Below are positions 34,820 through 47,296 of a DNA stretch of 64,000 nt, in pieces (position 1 is the stretch's first letter; the number at the start of each line of letters is the position of its first letter). The DNA is from Acephala macrosclerotiorum (taxonomy: Eukaryota > Ascomycota > Leotiomycetes > Helotiales > Mollisiaceae). The translations under genes and the position numbers were made by a program. The notes beneath the pieces were generated by a model. That model worked only from the letters and a program-made list of their open reading frames with translations, was not told where the DNA came from and did no database searches. Location of the stretch: assembly GCA_014904845.1 (NCBI GenBank), contig MU119416.1, forward strand, positions 32,954 to 96,953, read 5' to 3'.

Positions 34820-37800
34820 TATCCCCAAGCAGTTACAGCTGTGCTCCGTGCACACCTCAATCACCAGTATCAAACCATATCAACGCCGTCCGTGACCGGC
34901 CCAAATTTATGCAAAGCATTTCCTAGACTCGATCTTTCCGCTCCTTCACTCAACCTTCTCCATAAATCCAAATCATCAGATACGTCTGCATCCGCATCCC
35001 GGCCGCATGCTGTCAAACTCGGCGACCTCGGATTAACTTTTAAGGTTACACAGCAAGGACTACGACGTATTGACGGGTAAGATAAGAGATCGAAACGAGC
35101 CATGAACGCATTCGCCCAAATCCCTGAACTGACGAGCAAGGATCAATCTTGGTAGTCTAGAACAATTCGAGCCTCAAGCTTCCTGTGGAGAATCATTCGC
35201 TGCAAGGATAGCAAATCATCTCGAATCCTTCAGTAACTCCGGCGCAGAGCCGTCCTGTCCCAATTAGGAAATCAGTACATTCCCGAAGAAATAACAAATC
35301 TGACAGTCGTCTCCAAACGACGCCTCTTACATGCAGGTGTTCCGGCGTGCCTACCTCCACATATCCACTTTCTTCAGCGGGGGCCGAATGGGGGTATATG
35401 TCCGAAGTCACATACATCAATGCACATGGTTGCATTCACTACTTGCAGAGTAGCCTTATTCAAAGCTTCACTTGCAGGACAGAAGATAATTGAGCATACG
35501 TTACCTCCATCAAGCTTGATTGACCAAGTACCTTAGCTCGACGGTCCCTTCACGGCTCGGCCATTTCTGCAGTTACGGAGAAAGCCTCTGTCATGTTAGC
35601 TTAGCTCAAGATATGTCAAAATTGTACCCCTCGATCCCGTCCTCGGTTGCGATCCAGTGTCCTTCGGCGGCCTCGGACAGTACTCCGTCCTTTGTTGGGT
35701 ACTTAGGCACTTCCTGCAGCGTCAAAACCCCAGCTTCTCGTACGAGGAGTGCATTTTACTCATGCCCATATTATGTGCGCTGAAATCTCTGTTCAAGCCA
35801 TGACCTTCTCCTCTCGACAAGCCAGAGTCAAACTGTGCCCAAGTTTCTCGAACTCGTTACTAATTAATATGCGGGTGGACAGAGGATTTCTAAATCAGGT
35901 ATTGTTTCGGTGATGGTTGTGTTTCGAGATAGTGACATTCTCTAGTGAGGGGCACCGGCCTCAACAGGGGGGAAACACCAATGCCTGGTCTTGGGCCTTC
36001 TTACCCCGCAGTTGCATTACCAACATCGTGAAGTAATTACCACAGCACCGCACAACATCAACGCAACATAACGCAAGTCAGATCCCAATCCCGAAAAGTC
36101 CTCTTCTGCGGTCGCGGTAATGGCCTTCTGCACATCAGATCAGCGTCAAAGGGAACACAAAATATGCTGTGTCCACCCACAAAAAAATAAGGTTGCTGTA
36201 GCCAACCTTAAACTCACTTACTCGATGGTCTCACCTCAAGCCAGAGCAATCGAGAATCCAAATCACGAACTAGAAAATGGAAATGAAAATGCTATGGGAA
36301 TTGGGAATTGTCAATTGACACATGCTTGTCTCCCGCTGCATCCACTGCTGGCATTTCATGTGGGACAGAAAGTATAATTTTTAACACCGTCGTCTGGAGC
36401 GGCCGAAGAGCCTTAAGGTACGTCTGGAAACCGCAGCTCGCATATTCGATTCTGCAGCTACCTGTTGAGGCTTACGCTAGATCATAAACGGGCCTAATAT
36501 TTTCTTTTTCTTTTCTCTAGCCGGCGTCGATTTTAATTCCAAAAACTCAATCTCTGCACAGACTGAATTGCGCACGTCCAGCCGCTTGGCGTTGACGATC
36601 CCTCCCTCACATCCTTCAGCCTCTCTTGACGACATCGGCCCTAAATGTTTCTTTCTCGAGTTCGTACGGACTTATGACGAGGTCGCGCATCCCACTTTGC
36701 CGAGAAATCAAGAAGTTCCAGACTGCTCAAGTCAAGCATCAGTGGAATTTCAAGCAAGCGCGCAAGAGCAGCAAGCGCCCACTCCTGCAGGTCCCTTCAG
36801 ATCGGTCTTCGTACATGAGTCCGTCTCCCGGGCTTACAGGATGCATATGCAGCTCTCTTGTCCCCTGAACCATGCATTCTCAACAGCAGTTCTGGCTCGA
36901 GTTCACACCCACTCAGACGCCATCGGGTAATGGTCCAAAGAGAGGCGGGCTGTCTGTCGTGATATGAGAACAATTGCCGTCAAGTTTTGTAAGCATTGCA
37001 CGTGTTGAGGAGGGGAGTAACACAAACGATAATCAAGAGAAAAAAAAAACCGGCAGTTTTTGAAAGTGATATATCATATTCAAGAAAGCCGTTGAAAAAC
37101 TCTCGCATGTCCGTCATCGAGCGATCATTGCCTTATTCTACTCCCGAATGCCGCGCAGCTCGCGCCTATTGAAAGAAACCGCTTCCTTTTCCAAAATAAA
37201 ACATATCATAAAAACATCCCCTTATATAAGCAATCTCTCTCTATAAAATGACAATTAGCAAGAATCTGTAATAGTCGACTCATTTTAGCGGCTGCGCAAT
37301 TAGAAGTTGCCTGATCTAACGACGTGAGAATTTTTCGGTCCCGCTAAAATTATCAGCATGGAGCGGCCGCTATGATCTGAGATGCGTGTGTCGTTTTTGA
37401 GAGGGCGTTGCTTTGATGGACAGACTGTTGGGGAAAAAAGAAGGTTTTGATAAAAGAAATTGAGGTGTGAAGCAGAGTCAGCACACAGCAAAGTACGAAC
37501 GAAATACGACCCAAAGTTATGTTGTGTTACCCCTCCACCCCACTATCACAAACCACCGCCAACTACATCATTTCTCAAGACGAACGATTCAAGAGGGATG
37601 CCACACTGACAGGGTTCCCTTCTGCAAGCAGCAGGGACCTGACGTGCATGCATGCATCTGTAATGCAAATGCAGAATGCAGACATGCGCCTGGGTGCGGG
37701 TTGTGGTGCATTAGCGGCTTGTGGAGATGGGTGGTGTGGCAGGGGGTATCATGACATGTTGGTTTTTTTTTTTTTTTTTGAGGTTATTGAAAAAAAAAAC

Positions 37801-38619
37801 CGCTGCCGGTTTCGCTGATGAGGTAGGTTATTTGGTGTTTTTGGCGATGAGATTTGAGGGAAGATGTTGTCGAGGTTGACGAGTGAAGGTGACTTAGAGG
37901 TGTTTAGGAAGGATAAGGGGTGCCAATGGCTGGGAATGAATGACGCTGCTGATGGGATAGAAATCACTTTCTTGTGCTTTTTGCAATTGTTATTGCGGGA
38001 ACCAAATGGACCTCATCTATTGATGACCTCTATCCTCACTCTCCTCTATGTGAGTATCAAAGAGCCCCAATGTCAAATCCAGAACCAGAAAACCCGTAGC
38101 GCTGCAACAAATCGCCGCTTTTTGTATGAAGGAGAGGAATTTTATCTTCCACAATCCCGAGAACAACCCAATTTTGAATCAGTCTTGCCGCCCAAAATTA
38201 CAGTGTGAGAAAGACGAAGAGGAATTTTTCCATTTTACCAATCCCATTCCAAAGAAAAATCAACCAACAAACACTTTTGTGATGCAAGAAGAAAAGTGGT
38301 CCTGTTTTTCCCTGGAAATATCCTTCTTTTCCCAGAAGAGAGAAAAATATGCAAAAACAAGTACCAAGAAGGCAGAGTAAAAAAAAACTCCTAGAAATGC
38401 AGCAGAAACCAAAACCAAAGATGCCGGTATCCTCAAAATGAGAAGGTCGACAAAGTTGCTCAAAAAATCTGCCGCCGCGCTAGCAAAATCTAGCTCCATG
38501 TATGCCGGAGTGTAAAACCCAGAGTAGTATCCGTCCCGTTCGTGAATCGTAAAGTCGTCGCGTCGATGAATAGAAGAAACATGCTACCGGACAAAGGCCT
38601 CCCTTGGAGTTATGCTGCA

Positions 38620-40337
38620 CTAGCGTCCATGGGGCCTCGCCGATACAGAATTAGAACTCGAATTCGAAGTTAAGTCGTCGTAAGTGTCATTATCGTCATT
38701 AGAGGAGCCGGAATCGGAGGGGCCCAAATCGCTTTCGGAATAATCGTCATTGTCTGGGTCGATGTGCTTGAAAGTGGGGAGGAAGTCCTTGTCATCCTTG
38801 TAACGGACGAGACCTGGATGGTTGCCAGGTGGGAGGATGATGCTTTCGCTGCGGCGAGCCAGACGAGTCATACGTTCAGCATCGTTCGTATCACCATCTG
38901 CTCGGCTACCCCAAGATGTCTGGTGATGGTTAGGAGTGAATAAAGGGGTACAAGCACGTGACTTACAATTCTCAAAGTAGCCAAAGCCCAAAGCTTGATA
39001 GTCCCATGGAACCACCCAAAGAAGACAGAGGTTGGATAGTAGACCACGTCCAAAGGATTGCGTCGCCACAAGCCCCATAGCTTGACGGTCTTCACGAAGA
39101 AGAACATAAATATAGCTTGAGCCCAGAGTCCAGTCGATCCATAGATCATGTATGAGAGCCACAAAATCCAAGGATCGAAGGCGAAGGACAAGGAGGTAAA
39201 GGTGGCGATATGCAAGGCATAGGATGACCAGGGTTGTTGACTGTCGAAGTCATGTCAGCAGCGCCTGGGGGTATGCAACAGGGGAAACTTACGTCCAAAC
39301 ATGTCTCTCAGTAACAGTGCTAGTCCAATTGGATCGCCAGTTGCTGCGAGCCCACCTGGAACATTGATATAGGAACTTATAGTTATTTTCCAGGGTGGTC
39401 TCGATTTCGCATTGTCGGTTGTACTGGATCCAGGTCTTCCATTGATTGGATACCAACCAGCGGGTCACAAAATTGTCATCGTCAGCATTGAGCGAGTAGG
39501 GACCCCAGCGTTCGGTTTTGAAGCCTTCCAGAAAGGAATGATTTTGCAGAATCTCGGACCGGAATGCGCAGGTGCGACCAGACATGCAGGAAGTTCCTCC
39601 ATCAATACCATGTGTTGCCGAGATCTCGAAGTTGCGTCTCTCGATATATGCTGCACCAAGCCAATTGTATTGAAACTGACTGAATGTGCCTGCGGTAAGA
39701 CGCTTGACTCTTTGGCAAGGTCCAACGCCTCCAATCTTTGCGTTTTCGAAAGGAGCCAAAAGCCACGGAAGAATTGTGCTTGGCCACGTGACATCGTCAT
39801 CTGCCATGATAATGATTGAAGTCTTGGCCTTAGGAATTGCCTCGCAGACTTGGATACGCTTGTTCGCAATGCGGCTCTCGAATATGCGGATATTCGAGAC
39901 TTCGAGGGTTTTTGCAAATCGTTTGAGCTTTTGGAACTTGTCCGAAGTTGTAACTAGTAATAGTTCGTTGGGATTGCAAGCGAGGATACTTTGTAGACTC
40001 TCTTTCAACTCCTCGAAATTGTTGTGAATTGTAGGGATGATGACGGTGACATCCTTCGACGAGTATGTTGGATTCGTTGGAATTGGGACAGATTTGTAGC
40101 ACCAATGACTGACACAGTTGACCAAGAGGCGCACATATCGATGGAGCCTACCAAGAGCGTATTAGCTTCCAAGATTTTTTTTTTTGGCAACACTCCACCA
40201 CCACAGATGATCCCAATCCAGCTTGATATTGTGAAAGTAGTCGAGTACCACAGGGATAGAACATACCAAGTAATCCAAAAAGCGTAAAGCAAAATCAGTG
40301 GGTGCTTATGACACAAGGTGGAGAGGAAGGCGATCAT
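38620..40337 (-). CDS. Type 2 glycosyltransferase of the ZtGT2/FgGT2 hyphal-growth class
   Basis: Four exons (40267-40337, 39293-40147, 38967-39240, 38620-38919) join exactly in frame to 499 residues. GT2 motifs are in order: DVTVIIPTIHNNFEELKESL (nucleotide-binding strand), SIIIMADDDVTWP (DxD-type metal site), GTSCMSGRTCAFRSEIL, YSLNADDDNFVTRWL (acceptor-side Asp), and QCSRWARSNWRSN (the Q-x-x-RW motif of processive synthases). One helix near the N-terminus (PLILLYAFWITW) and several near residues 300-400 make it a membrane protein. The C-terminal 100 residues are acidic and Ser/Asn/Asp-rich. Known relatives in Zymoseptoria and Fusarium are required for hyphal extension on solid surfaces; Cps1/hyaluronan-synthase-like names are also used. 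The product polysaccharide is not established. The first intron carries a T-run seen as poly-T on the plus strand. Confidence 0.9.
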
Positions 40338-41365
40338 TTTGGCAAGCTGCTTAGGAGACGGTCCAGGACTAATAGATAAATAGAGTTGAAAGCTAGAAGA
40401 TCTAAGCTACGAGATCTATTCTGTTGGTCCGGCAAGAAACGGCTGAATGACTTGCCACTGTGGAGTGTTGTGAAAGAGGAAGAAATTGGTCATGTGTCGA
40501 GTTTCCGGAAGAAATACTTGGTGGTTTTGGAGGTGTTGGCAAGCGAATTTATATTGACTATTTCACCTTGAAATATCAGGCGGGAACAACGTGAATCCTA
40601 AAGCGGTGGAAGCGAGGCTGATATTTTTGTTTTTTGATGGCGTCGGCAGGCGTACAGCCTTGAGGAATATGCAGCGCGGTGATCAAACTCCTCGTGGTCG
40701 GAGCGTGGGAAAGTGTCAGCCACGTTTGCTGGCGCGAGATGCTTTTGGTGAAGGTCTGCAGAAGTCGGTATTGGGTTGACTGGGTGGGATTGGGTATTCA
40801 CGGGATCCAGCCGTGAAAATGCAATACGACTCCCAATGTAACGCCGTGCCGTGAGAAAATTGCTTTCCGAGACTGGAATGGGACGGCCCGTGGAGGTGCG
40901 GTGCGACAGCCAGCCTTTCGACCTTTCGAGGATGGGAGGGGAGGTACAGAGGAGGCCGATGCTGGGGATAACTTCAACTGTAACAACTGCAAGAACCGCA
41001 ACAACAACAATGAAGGACCGCAATCAAAACCCACAAAAACGACCGTTACTGTCCCGCGCCCTCAGTCAATTGTTAAATATACAAGTACCAGGTGCCCTTC
41101 ATATATCACCGTGCACGATAGTCGCCGAGATGTCATGCTGCAATCAGTACTCCACAGGGTCTGAGCGAGGTCTTATAGTTCAAGCCACGCCAGACGGGAA
41201 TGGCACGCAGGGCCAGCAGCATTGCAGCAAGCAAAGCAGGCCAGACAGACGAGCGTCTAGCAGCTGGTGCTAACTTGATCGGTCACATTTGTCTGGGACA
41301 GATTCGAAAGTAGTCTGACGTTAGTCGGCGGAGAGGCCAGGGATCGAGATGGAGTAGAGAGTGGA

Positions 41366-41430
41366 GAGTGGGAGTGGGAGTGGGAGTGGGAGTGGAGCTG
41401 CTGCTGCTGCTGCTGTGCTGCTGCTGTGCT
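41366..41430. repeat. Adjacent microsatellites (GGGAGT)n and (CTG)n
   Basis: Four to five copies of a GGGAGT unit are followed directly by interrupted CTG repeats. Both lie in non-coding DNA. Confidence 0.85.
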
Positions 41431-44400
41431 GCTTGTCTCCAAGCAGCACGCGCTGGGGGAGCAGAGGAGGGATGATGGGATGATGGGATGCTGAATGCAG
41501 GATGGCCGCGACACGAACAGAGACATCATATCGTCGTCGAAATATACATAACGTGCTCTCAAACGGCGCCACAGGGTCCGGGTTGTGCACGCAGCGCTGT
41601 GTGAGTCGCAGGATCCATGGGCACTGGTGAGCGAGGAGTGCAGCGCTGCTCCATACGGAGGACGGAGCTTCAACAACGTCAACGACGATGTGGAGGCCGT
41701 TTGTGAGATCTGTACACTGCTCACTCTACTCGTAAGACAGACAAGACCGCTTGAATGGGCAACCAGGGAAAACAACAACCGAGCCTGCAATCCGCCCCCC
41801 GTCTTTTTGCGCAATTGAGAGCGCTTGGATGGGGGTGGACAGTCGGGGAGGGTCAGGTAGGGGTCAGGTAGGGGAGGGCAGGGTGCGGTGCGGTGCATAG
41901 GGTGAGGAGCGAATTGGTGGTCTGGCTTTCACGAAAGGACCATAGCACGCTGCACCGAGACGTTTTGGTCCACATCACAACGCCTTTTGACGAACGTCCG
42001 GAGCTTCACGCCTTCTTCAGCATCCCTGAGGGCCTGGACAGAGGAGAGGCGCTTCGCTTGGAGACCCTGTTGCGGGCGTGCAGGCGCCACGGCCCAGCCT
42101 CGATGGCGATGGATGGCGATTGTGTGCAGCTGCCAGTCAGGACCGCCCGTCGAGCATCGTAACGACCTTCCTTTGAGTGGGGTCCGCGACGAGATACGAG
42201 GGATGGCACGAGATGGCGTCGCCATGAAGGGCCTTTGTTGCACTTGGTCATTTTTAATAAGTTAAGTGCTGGTCATCGAGGCTGGAGCGGTGGCATGGCA
42301 GCTGGCCCAGGAAGAACGGTTGAGTAAGAGCAGGAGCACGAGAAGAGCAATAGTACTCGTCAGGATTCACCACGGTACCAGACCGTCTCGTTCTCCAGGG
42401 TACCCAGATCAACATGGCATATTGCAATTGGCAAAATCAAGAGGGCACGAGGCCGTATATCGTACATCGCCCACGGCAGCAGATTCAAGCATGTTTCTGT
42501 AACATAATGGAGGAGGGATGGTGAGCTATTACGCCCCTTTCATGGATCCAGCAGCTTCGGCTGAAACTGAGCATCTTCTCTCACAGTGCCTCCACGACGG
42601 AGGTGGACGATGTTTCCACTCTGTACTCAGGCGTTCAACAACGCAGAGTGACGCGATGGGCTGCAGCTGTCCTGCGGCCAGGAGTCCCTACATGCGAAGT
42701 ACTCCGAATGTACACATCCAGCACATCAGCTCGATTCCGAGTTCAATGGGAGCACTGACATTACGGATCAAGATTTCTCCAGCAGACGCCCAACCGCTGT
42801 CGGATGCCAGCCAGGACCGGGACTGGTCACCTTGCCCTTGCCCGTGGCTGCTCAGGGTCCTCTCAATTTTGAAAAGCGATACTCACGCTGTTGCCGCCTC
42901 GAAATGCCACAGAAGGCTGAGCGCTGGTGGCTCCCCTCTTTGCCCACGCCGAAAGCTGGCGTTCATGGATGAAGGGAGGGAGTTGCTGAGACACATACGA
43001 CTACTCCGTACAATGGGCGGGTGAGCGGGGTCTGCCAGCTGACTAGAGCACTAAGGTTAATAGACAGCAACCAGAGCGAAGCGCGGCTATAGTGGAGAAT
43101 CACGAACAGAGTTCGATGCGACGATACCGGACATTCTATATTCCATGGTCGAAATACGCGCATCCGAAGATTGGCAGGCAAATCCATACTGGTCCAGCGG
43201 TACCGCACCCTTCCTGCGCGAGCGTTGGGATCCCGCCCGCTGTTGGAGACGACGGGGATCGTGGGATGGATATGCTCTGGTTCTGCAGCTCTGCTAAGCT
43301 CCCCCAGCTGTTGGTTGTCAATGCGACCTGAATCTTGGTACGGAAGCACGTCGATGTTCCCCTTATTAACCCCAGCGGGAGGGAGCGAGGATCAATGTAC
43401 TGTACCTGTACACGAACCACCTGCCAAACATTGCTGGTGTACGCGGTCGCATGGTGCCGTGTGCTTGTCATTCTTCATCAACAGGGGACCACCCACCAAA
43501 CCAAGCAGCCCCTCCTTTCGCAACTCCATCCACAACTCCACCCACTCGCTATCAAAACACAGGCCAGTATCGTACAGTGCCTAGGTAAGTATTTTGGAAG
43601 CCACCTAAACATGTACGGCGGCTCAGCAGAAAATTCAGCTGCGGGATCTCATGCAGTGCTGATCGGTGGATGGTCCAAGTCCGCCATACATGAGACCTCT
43701 AACCTTAAACACGCTTCGGATGAGCGAGTAATGTATCTTCGACGGACCAGCCACGGGTAGAGATAGCTTCCTGCGCCGAACAAAGATCGCCTGCCGACAT
43801 ATCCAGAAACTGCATTTCTCAAACGAAGTCCCAGGTCCAGCCTTGCTGTCAAATTTGAAGTTTTCAACTTGCAGCAGTATCAAGTACATAAGCACAGATG
43901 GGAAACCACTTTCATATCTGCCAGATCCCTGCGTATTCAGGTCGCGCATCTCCAGAGAACAATAACAATAATAGCCTCAAGTTCTCTGGTCTGCACACCA
44001 TGGTTTATCGATAGAAGTAGCGAACCACCTTCCACCACCAAACGCCTCTTGGGCCGCTCGACAGCACTACAACGCAGCCATCGATAGGGAACGGACGCAC
44101 GGTTGTATGCAAGTAATCTATTCGAGTCAGTTTCCGTTTCTGTCTGTCAAAAAAAAAAAACTGCCAGATTGAGATGTAGTTAGGAAAGGATATCCAGCGT
44201 AGAACCCGGCAAACGCGACGGCCATCATAAACCTTATCACGGAATGCGAGAATTCTGACCTAGAAAATCTCCATATTTGGACTTCCTTCCTTCGATCTGA
44301 TCTATAAGATTACCATCTCACGTCCCGTCTTGTCTGTCTTCTGGATGATGCCGTAGGGTAGCAGTGAGGTCGTCGAAATCGGCGATTACTACAAGGACGG

Positions 44401-45319
44401 ACGGCTTCAAGTTCTCACTCATTCATATCAAAAGTGGTGACACCTTAATGGAACCTCACATATAGGAACGAGACGATACCTTTCCCCGAGTCAGACAACC
44501 CGATCCCGGAGCAAATGAGCAGCTGGAGAAGACGGAAAGTTTCATCATCTGCGACATGCATTTTCTTTTCTTTATCTGATGCACCGCACTGACTTATAGA
44601 CATAAGGTTACATCCCAAGTCAAAAGAAGAGGAATTCAGGGTTTCGGTACAGCCAGCATGGGACAGGACGGATATGTGAGCTGATTCTTGGCCTACGAAC
44701 TGGCTGAAGAAGAAGCAATAGGTTGCATTCGGGAACGAAGACTGTTGCACCAAGTTGTATTTTCTCGGAAATATATTTATCCTTCTCCATGTCGTCGTGG
44801 CGCAGGCCAGTCGCAGGATCTTTCTGATATCAGCAAAACCTGAAAATGGGACGGACAAGAGAAGTCCAATGAGCATCTCTGAAGGGAATCCTTGAAATGC
44901 TTGGTATTTCCAGTTTGGCTGTGGGTCGAGTTTGAGTCTAGATGTGGTTCTTCCAGCAGCTCAAGCAATGCTACTCAAAGTACAGTATGCATCATGTACA
45001 ATGAAAATCTCTTCAGTTTCTGCCCCATACATACAGCAAATGGTTTGGCACTGTGGAAGGGATCAGCATCTATTGTGATGCTTCTTGCTCCTGACGGCAG
45101 ATGTGCAGAAGTACAGATGTCATGATTTATGTATATATATCAGGTATGTTATAGTCTAGCGGGGACATAGCGACGGCGGGCGTTCCCATAGTACAGAAGT
45201 ATGCGATCTCGCTCTTTGATGATCTTCATCGCGGCATCGGCACACAGATCTCAGCCAGAACATGGCGTCCGTCACGCCGCACCGCCGCATGTTGATCATG
45301 ATCCCCTCGTAGCCCAGTG

Positions 45320-45362
45320 TCATGTCAGTGCCAGTCAGTGCCATGTCAGTGCCATGTCAGTG
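45320..45362. repeat. Tandem repeat of a cagtgccatgt-like unit
   Basis: Four imperfect copies of an 8-11 nt unit centred on GTCAGTGCC. The unit is too short and irregular for a CRISPR, and none is expected in a fungus. Confidence 0.75.
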
Positions 45363-46056
45363 CCTCCATGCCCATCAGCAAATCCCATCCCATCTGTCAG
45401 AATTAGAATCCACCCCCAATGACAATGCCCCCTTGCGTCCCTCCATTAACGAGGCAGCTGTACGTGAATGGTGCACTGGTGCAGTGATTCAGGGTACAAT
45501 TGACAGCTCTTCTCTCTTTCTCTCGCACCCTCAATCAAACTCTTCAATATTTTGCACCCCCGGGTGATTTGAAACTTCACAGTCAGCAATAATGTCGCCG
45601 AGAGATCCGTATCTCCGTCCACACGAGACCAGAGAGGGATCGGAATCTCGGGCAGTGGAGGAAGTGGCGGTCCAATGTGGCCCAGCCATTTGGACCAACG
45701 CGATAGCTGATAGGAGCAGCGATTATGGGAGCCTAGCAACCCATTCTGTGCACCGTTCACCACTGCGACTGCTGAGCGGAGTGAGGAGTCCTCGCCCCAG
45801 GCATGCTGAGGCTGATTCCTGTTGATTGAATCGCCTGTTCCGACGACGGCCTCAGCCCTGGAAACCACGCAACTACTCGGTGCCATCAATCGGCCATCAG
45901 CATATCACGTCGTCGCTGCTACATCGTGGTCGTCGTCGTCGTCGTGGCTAGGGCAATTGACCGAACGTCGAAAATCAATCATTCGGAAGCATCGGCTGCA
46001 GCGCAGGCATGCGAGGTCGATAATATACAAGTTGCGGTGACCAGCTGAGGGGAAGC

Positions 46057-46088
46057 AGAGAAAGAGAAAGAGAAAGAGAAAGAGAAAG
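46057..46088. repeat. (GAGAAA)n microsatellite in the leader
   Basis: About five copies of GAGAAA, about 75-105 bases upstream of the ATG at 46163, so probably in the 5' UTR or core promoter. Confidence 0.85.
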
Positions 46089-46162
46089 TCGCAGTCGCAG
46101 ACGCAGACGTCGAAGGAGCCGTCGAAGAGAGAGACCAGTCGAGGCCACGGCTTCGTGCAACC

Positions 46163-47296
46163 ATGTCCAGCTATCATAATGGCGAGCGAGTGTCGAAATC
46201 GAGAACGAAAGTCAAGCCCATCCTGCGTAAGTTGACACAGAGCGAGAAGAATTCGCTGGACCTGGACCGGCCAGCTGCTGAGCAGGATGGCTTGGGAATA
46301 TACGAATATGGGATGGGCGGTGCATCGCGAAGTTCGCACGATATTGGATTTGCACAAACAGGTCGAAGAGGATACCACCACCGCTCAACCAGCGGAACAT
46401 CCCAATTCTCGACCGCAACAGCAGGCAGTGGCCATCGAACAGGAGGTTTCGTGCATCCATTTCAGCAAACACCGCGACCTTACACTCCGCCCATCGCAGC
46501 CTCGTACCAGAATTCACTGCGCGAAAGTGAATTGAGCCATGCCAATTCTCCCACCGTGGAAGAATATGAAGACGAGATACAACAACATCCGTTCCGCTCA
46601 CCTTCAAACCTGTCGAATCGAACGACCTCTTTAACTCCAACCGCAACTTCGATCTCGAGTCCCATTCTCAAATCGACTTCACCACTTCCAAACCTCCGCA
46701 TCCAAACTAAACCATCTTCCTCGCGCCTTGCTTTGGCGACGTCACACACAAGTCTACACAATTCTACACTTTCTCCCGACATCGCATCTCCCACCGATAC
46801 CATGTCCCCAGTCTCCGCAATCCGCACCTCTTTCGACAAGACAGGTTGGCGAGTGCGCAGCCGTTCAGACGTTGACACCGGCCGCGCAGAGACAATCCAC
46901 GAAGCCCGCCGCCGGTTCCAAGAGAAGGAAGACGCCAAGGAAGCCAAAGCCGCCGCAGAAGAAATCAAGGCATTAGAGAAGAGACAACGCAAGGAAGCTA
47001 TGAATTACGAGCGTTCTGCGCGCAGATCCTCTGGTCAAAGCGAAGCTACGAGAAAGACACGCGGAAATCGATCGAAAAGCGATCTCACCATGCAGCAGAA
47101 CGAGAAGGGCAGCGATGTCTTTGTTGGAAGAGGCTATGATTCTGTTTCTGCGGGTCAGACTCCTCCTGCTTTCGGTGATGGTTCTCACGAGCGTCCGAGA
47201 CGAAATACAAATACGACCAAGGCGAAGACGCACAGTGCGTGGACTAAGTTCGTTATGTGGCTTCGCACAAGATTCATTCGGTTGCGAAAGAACTAG
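46163..47296 (+). CDS. Conserved fungal protein, mostly disordered
   Basis: An intronless 377-residue protein. The N-terminus (SKSRTKVKPILRKLTQSEKN, then SLDLDRPA) is a segment I recognise as conserved among filamentous ascomycetes. An internal GTAAGT at codon 21 is read through and not spliced, since the following residues continue the conserved block. Residues 60-230 are Ser/Thr/Pro-rich. Residues 232-290 form a Lys/Glu/Arg/Ala-rich probable coiled coil (EARRRFQEKEDAKEAKAAAE). The C-terminus ends in WTKFVMWLRTRFIRLRKN, an amphipathic basic helix that could bind a membrane. No enzyme domain is visible and no function is known to me. The gene is preceded by an exceptionally long upstream region. 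Confidence 0.8.
   Translation: MSSYHNGERVSKSRTKVKPILRKLTQSEKNSLDLDRPAAEQDGLGIYEYGMGGASRSSHDIGFAQTGRRGYHHRSTSGTSQFSTATAGSGHRTGGFVHPFQQTPRPYTPPIAASYQNSLRESELSHANSPTVEEYEDEIQQHPFRSPSNLSNRTTSLTPTATSISSPILKSTSPLPNLRIQTKPSSSRLALATSHTSLHNSTLSPDIASPTDTMSPVSAIRTSFDKTGWRVRSRSDVDTGRAETIHEARRRFQEKEDAKEAKAAAEEIKALEKRQRKEAMNYERSARRSSGQSEATRKTRGNRSKSDLTMQQNEKGSDVFVGRGYDSVSAGQTPPAFGDGSHERPRRNTNTTKAKTHSAWTKFVMWLRTRFIRLRKN

Larger units (their letters stand above)
33908..38619. other. 4.7-kb gene-poor region
   Basis: The first 400 bases are probably the 3' UTR of the BTB-like gene. A (GAATCTT)n-like tract lies at 34515-34550, a MITE at 34703-34819, and a poly-T tract followed by a short poly-A tract at 37765-37800. 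Short open frames (for example 36568-36930) lack motifs, splice structure and consistent composition. A promoter or non-coding RNA cannot be excluded. Confidence 0.4.
40338..46162. other. 5.8-kb gene-free region
   Basis: The longest stretch without a supported gene. Both strands have many open frames of 60-210 codons, several overlapping on opposite strands, which fits a moderate GC content and not real genes. It holds several microsatellites: (GGGAGT)n and (CTG)n near 41366-41430, a gtcagtgcc-type tract at 45320-45362, (GTC)n at 45927-45947 and (GAGAAA)n at 46057-46088. A long promoter, leader or non-coding transcript of the 46163 gene is possible. Confidence 0.45.

Noticed and set aside
37765..37800. 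Poly-T followed by poly-A as a possible retroelement tail
   Set aside because: No reverse transcriptase sequence, no target duplication, and the runs are short. Simple homopolymers are enough to explain it.
39412..39819. 135-codon plus-strand open frame
   Set aside because: Exactly antisense to the GT2 catalytic exon, so it is a shadow of that gene.
41257..41898. 213-codon minus-strand open frame
   Set aside because: Runs through the CTG and GGGAGT microsatellites, which create a long stop-free Gln/His/Ser tract. No domain or splice structure.
45320..45362. Short repeats considered as a CRISPR-like array
   Set aside because: The unit is 8-11 nt with no unique spacers, and the genome is eukaryotic. 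It is a minisatellite.
46222..46240. GTAAGT inside the 46163 gene as an intron donor
   Set aside because: Reading through it preserves the conserved N-terminal block, and no acceptor nearby keeps the frame.
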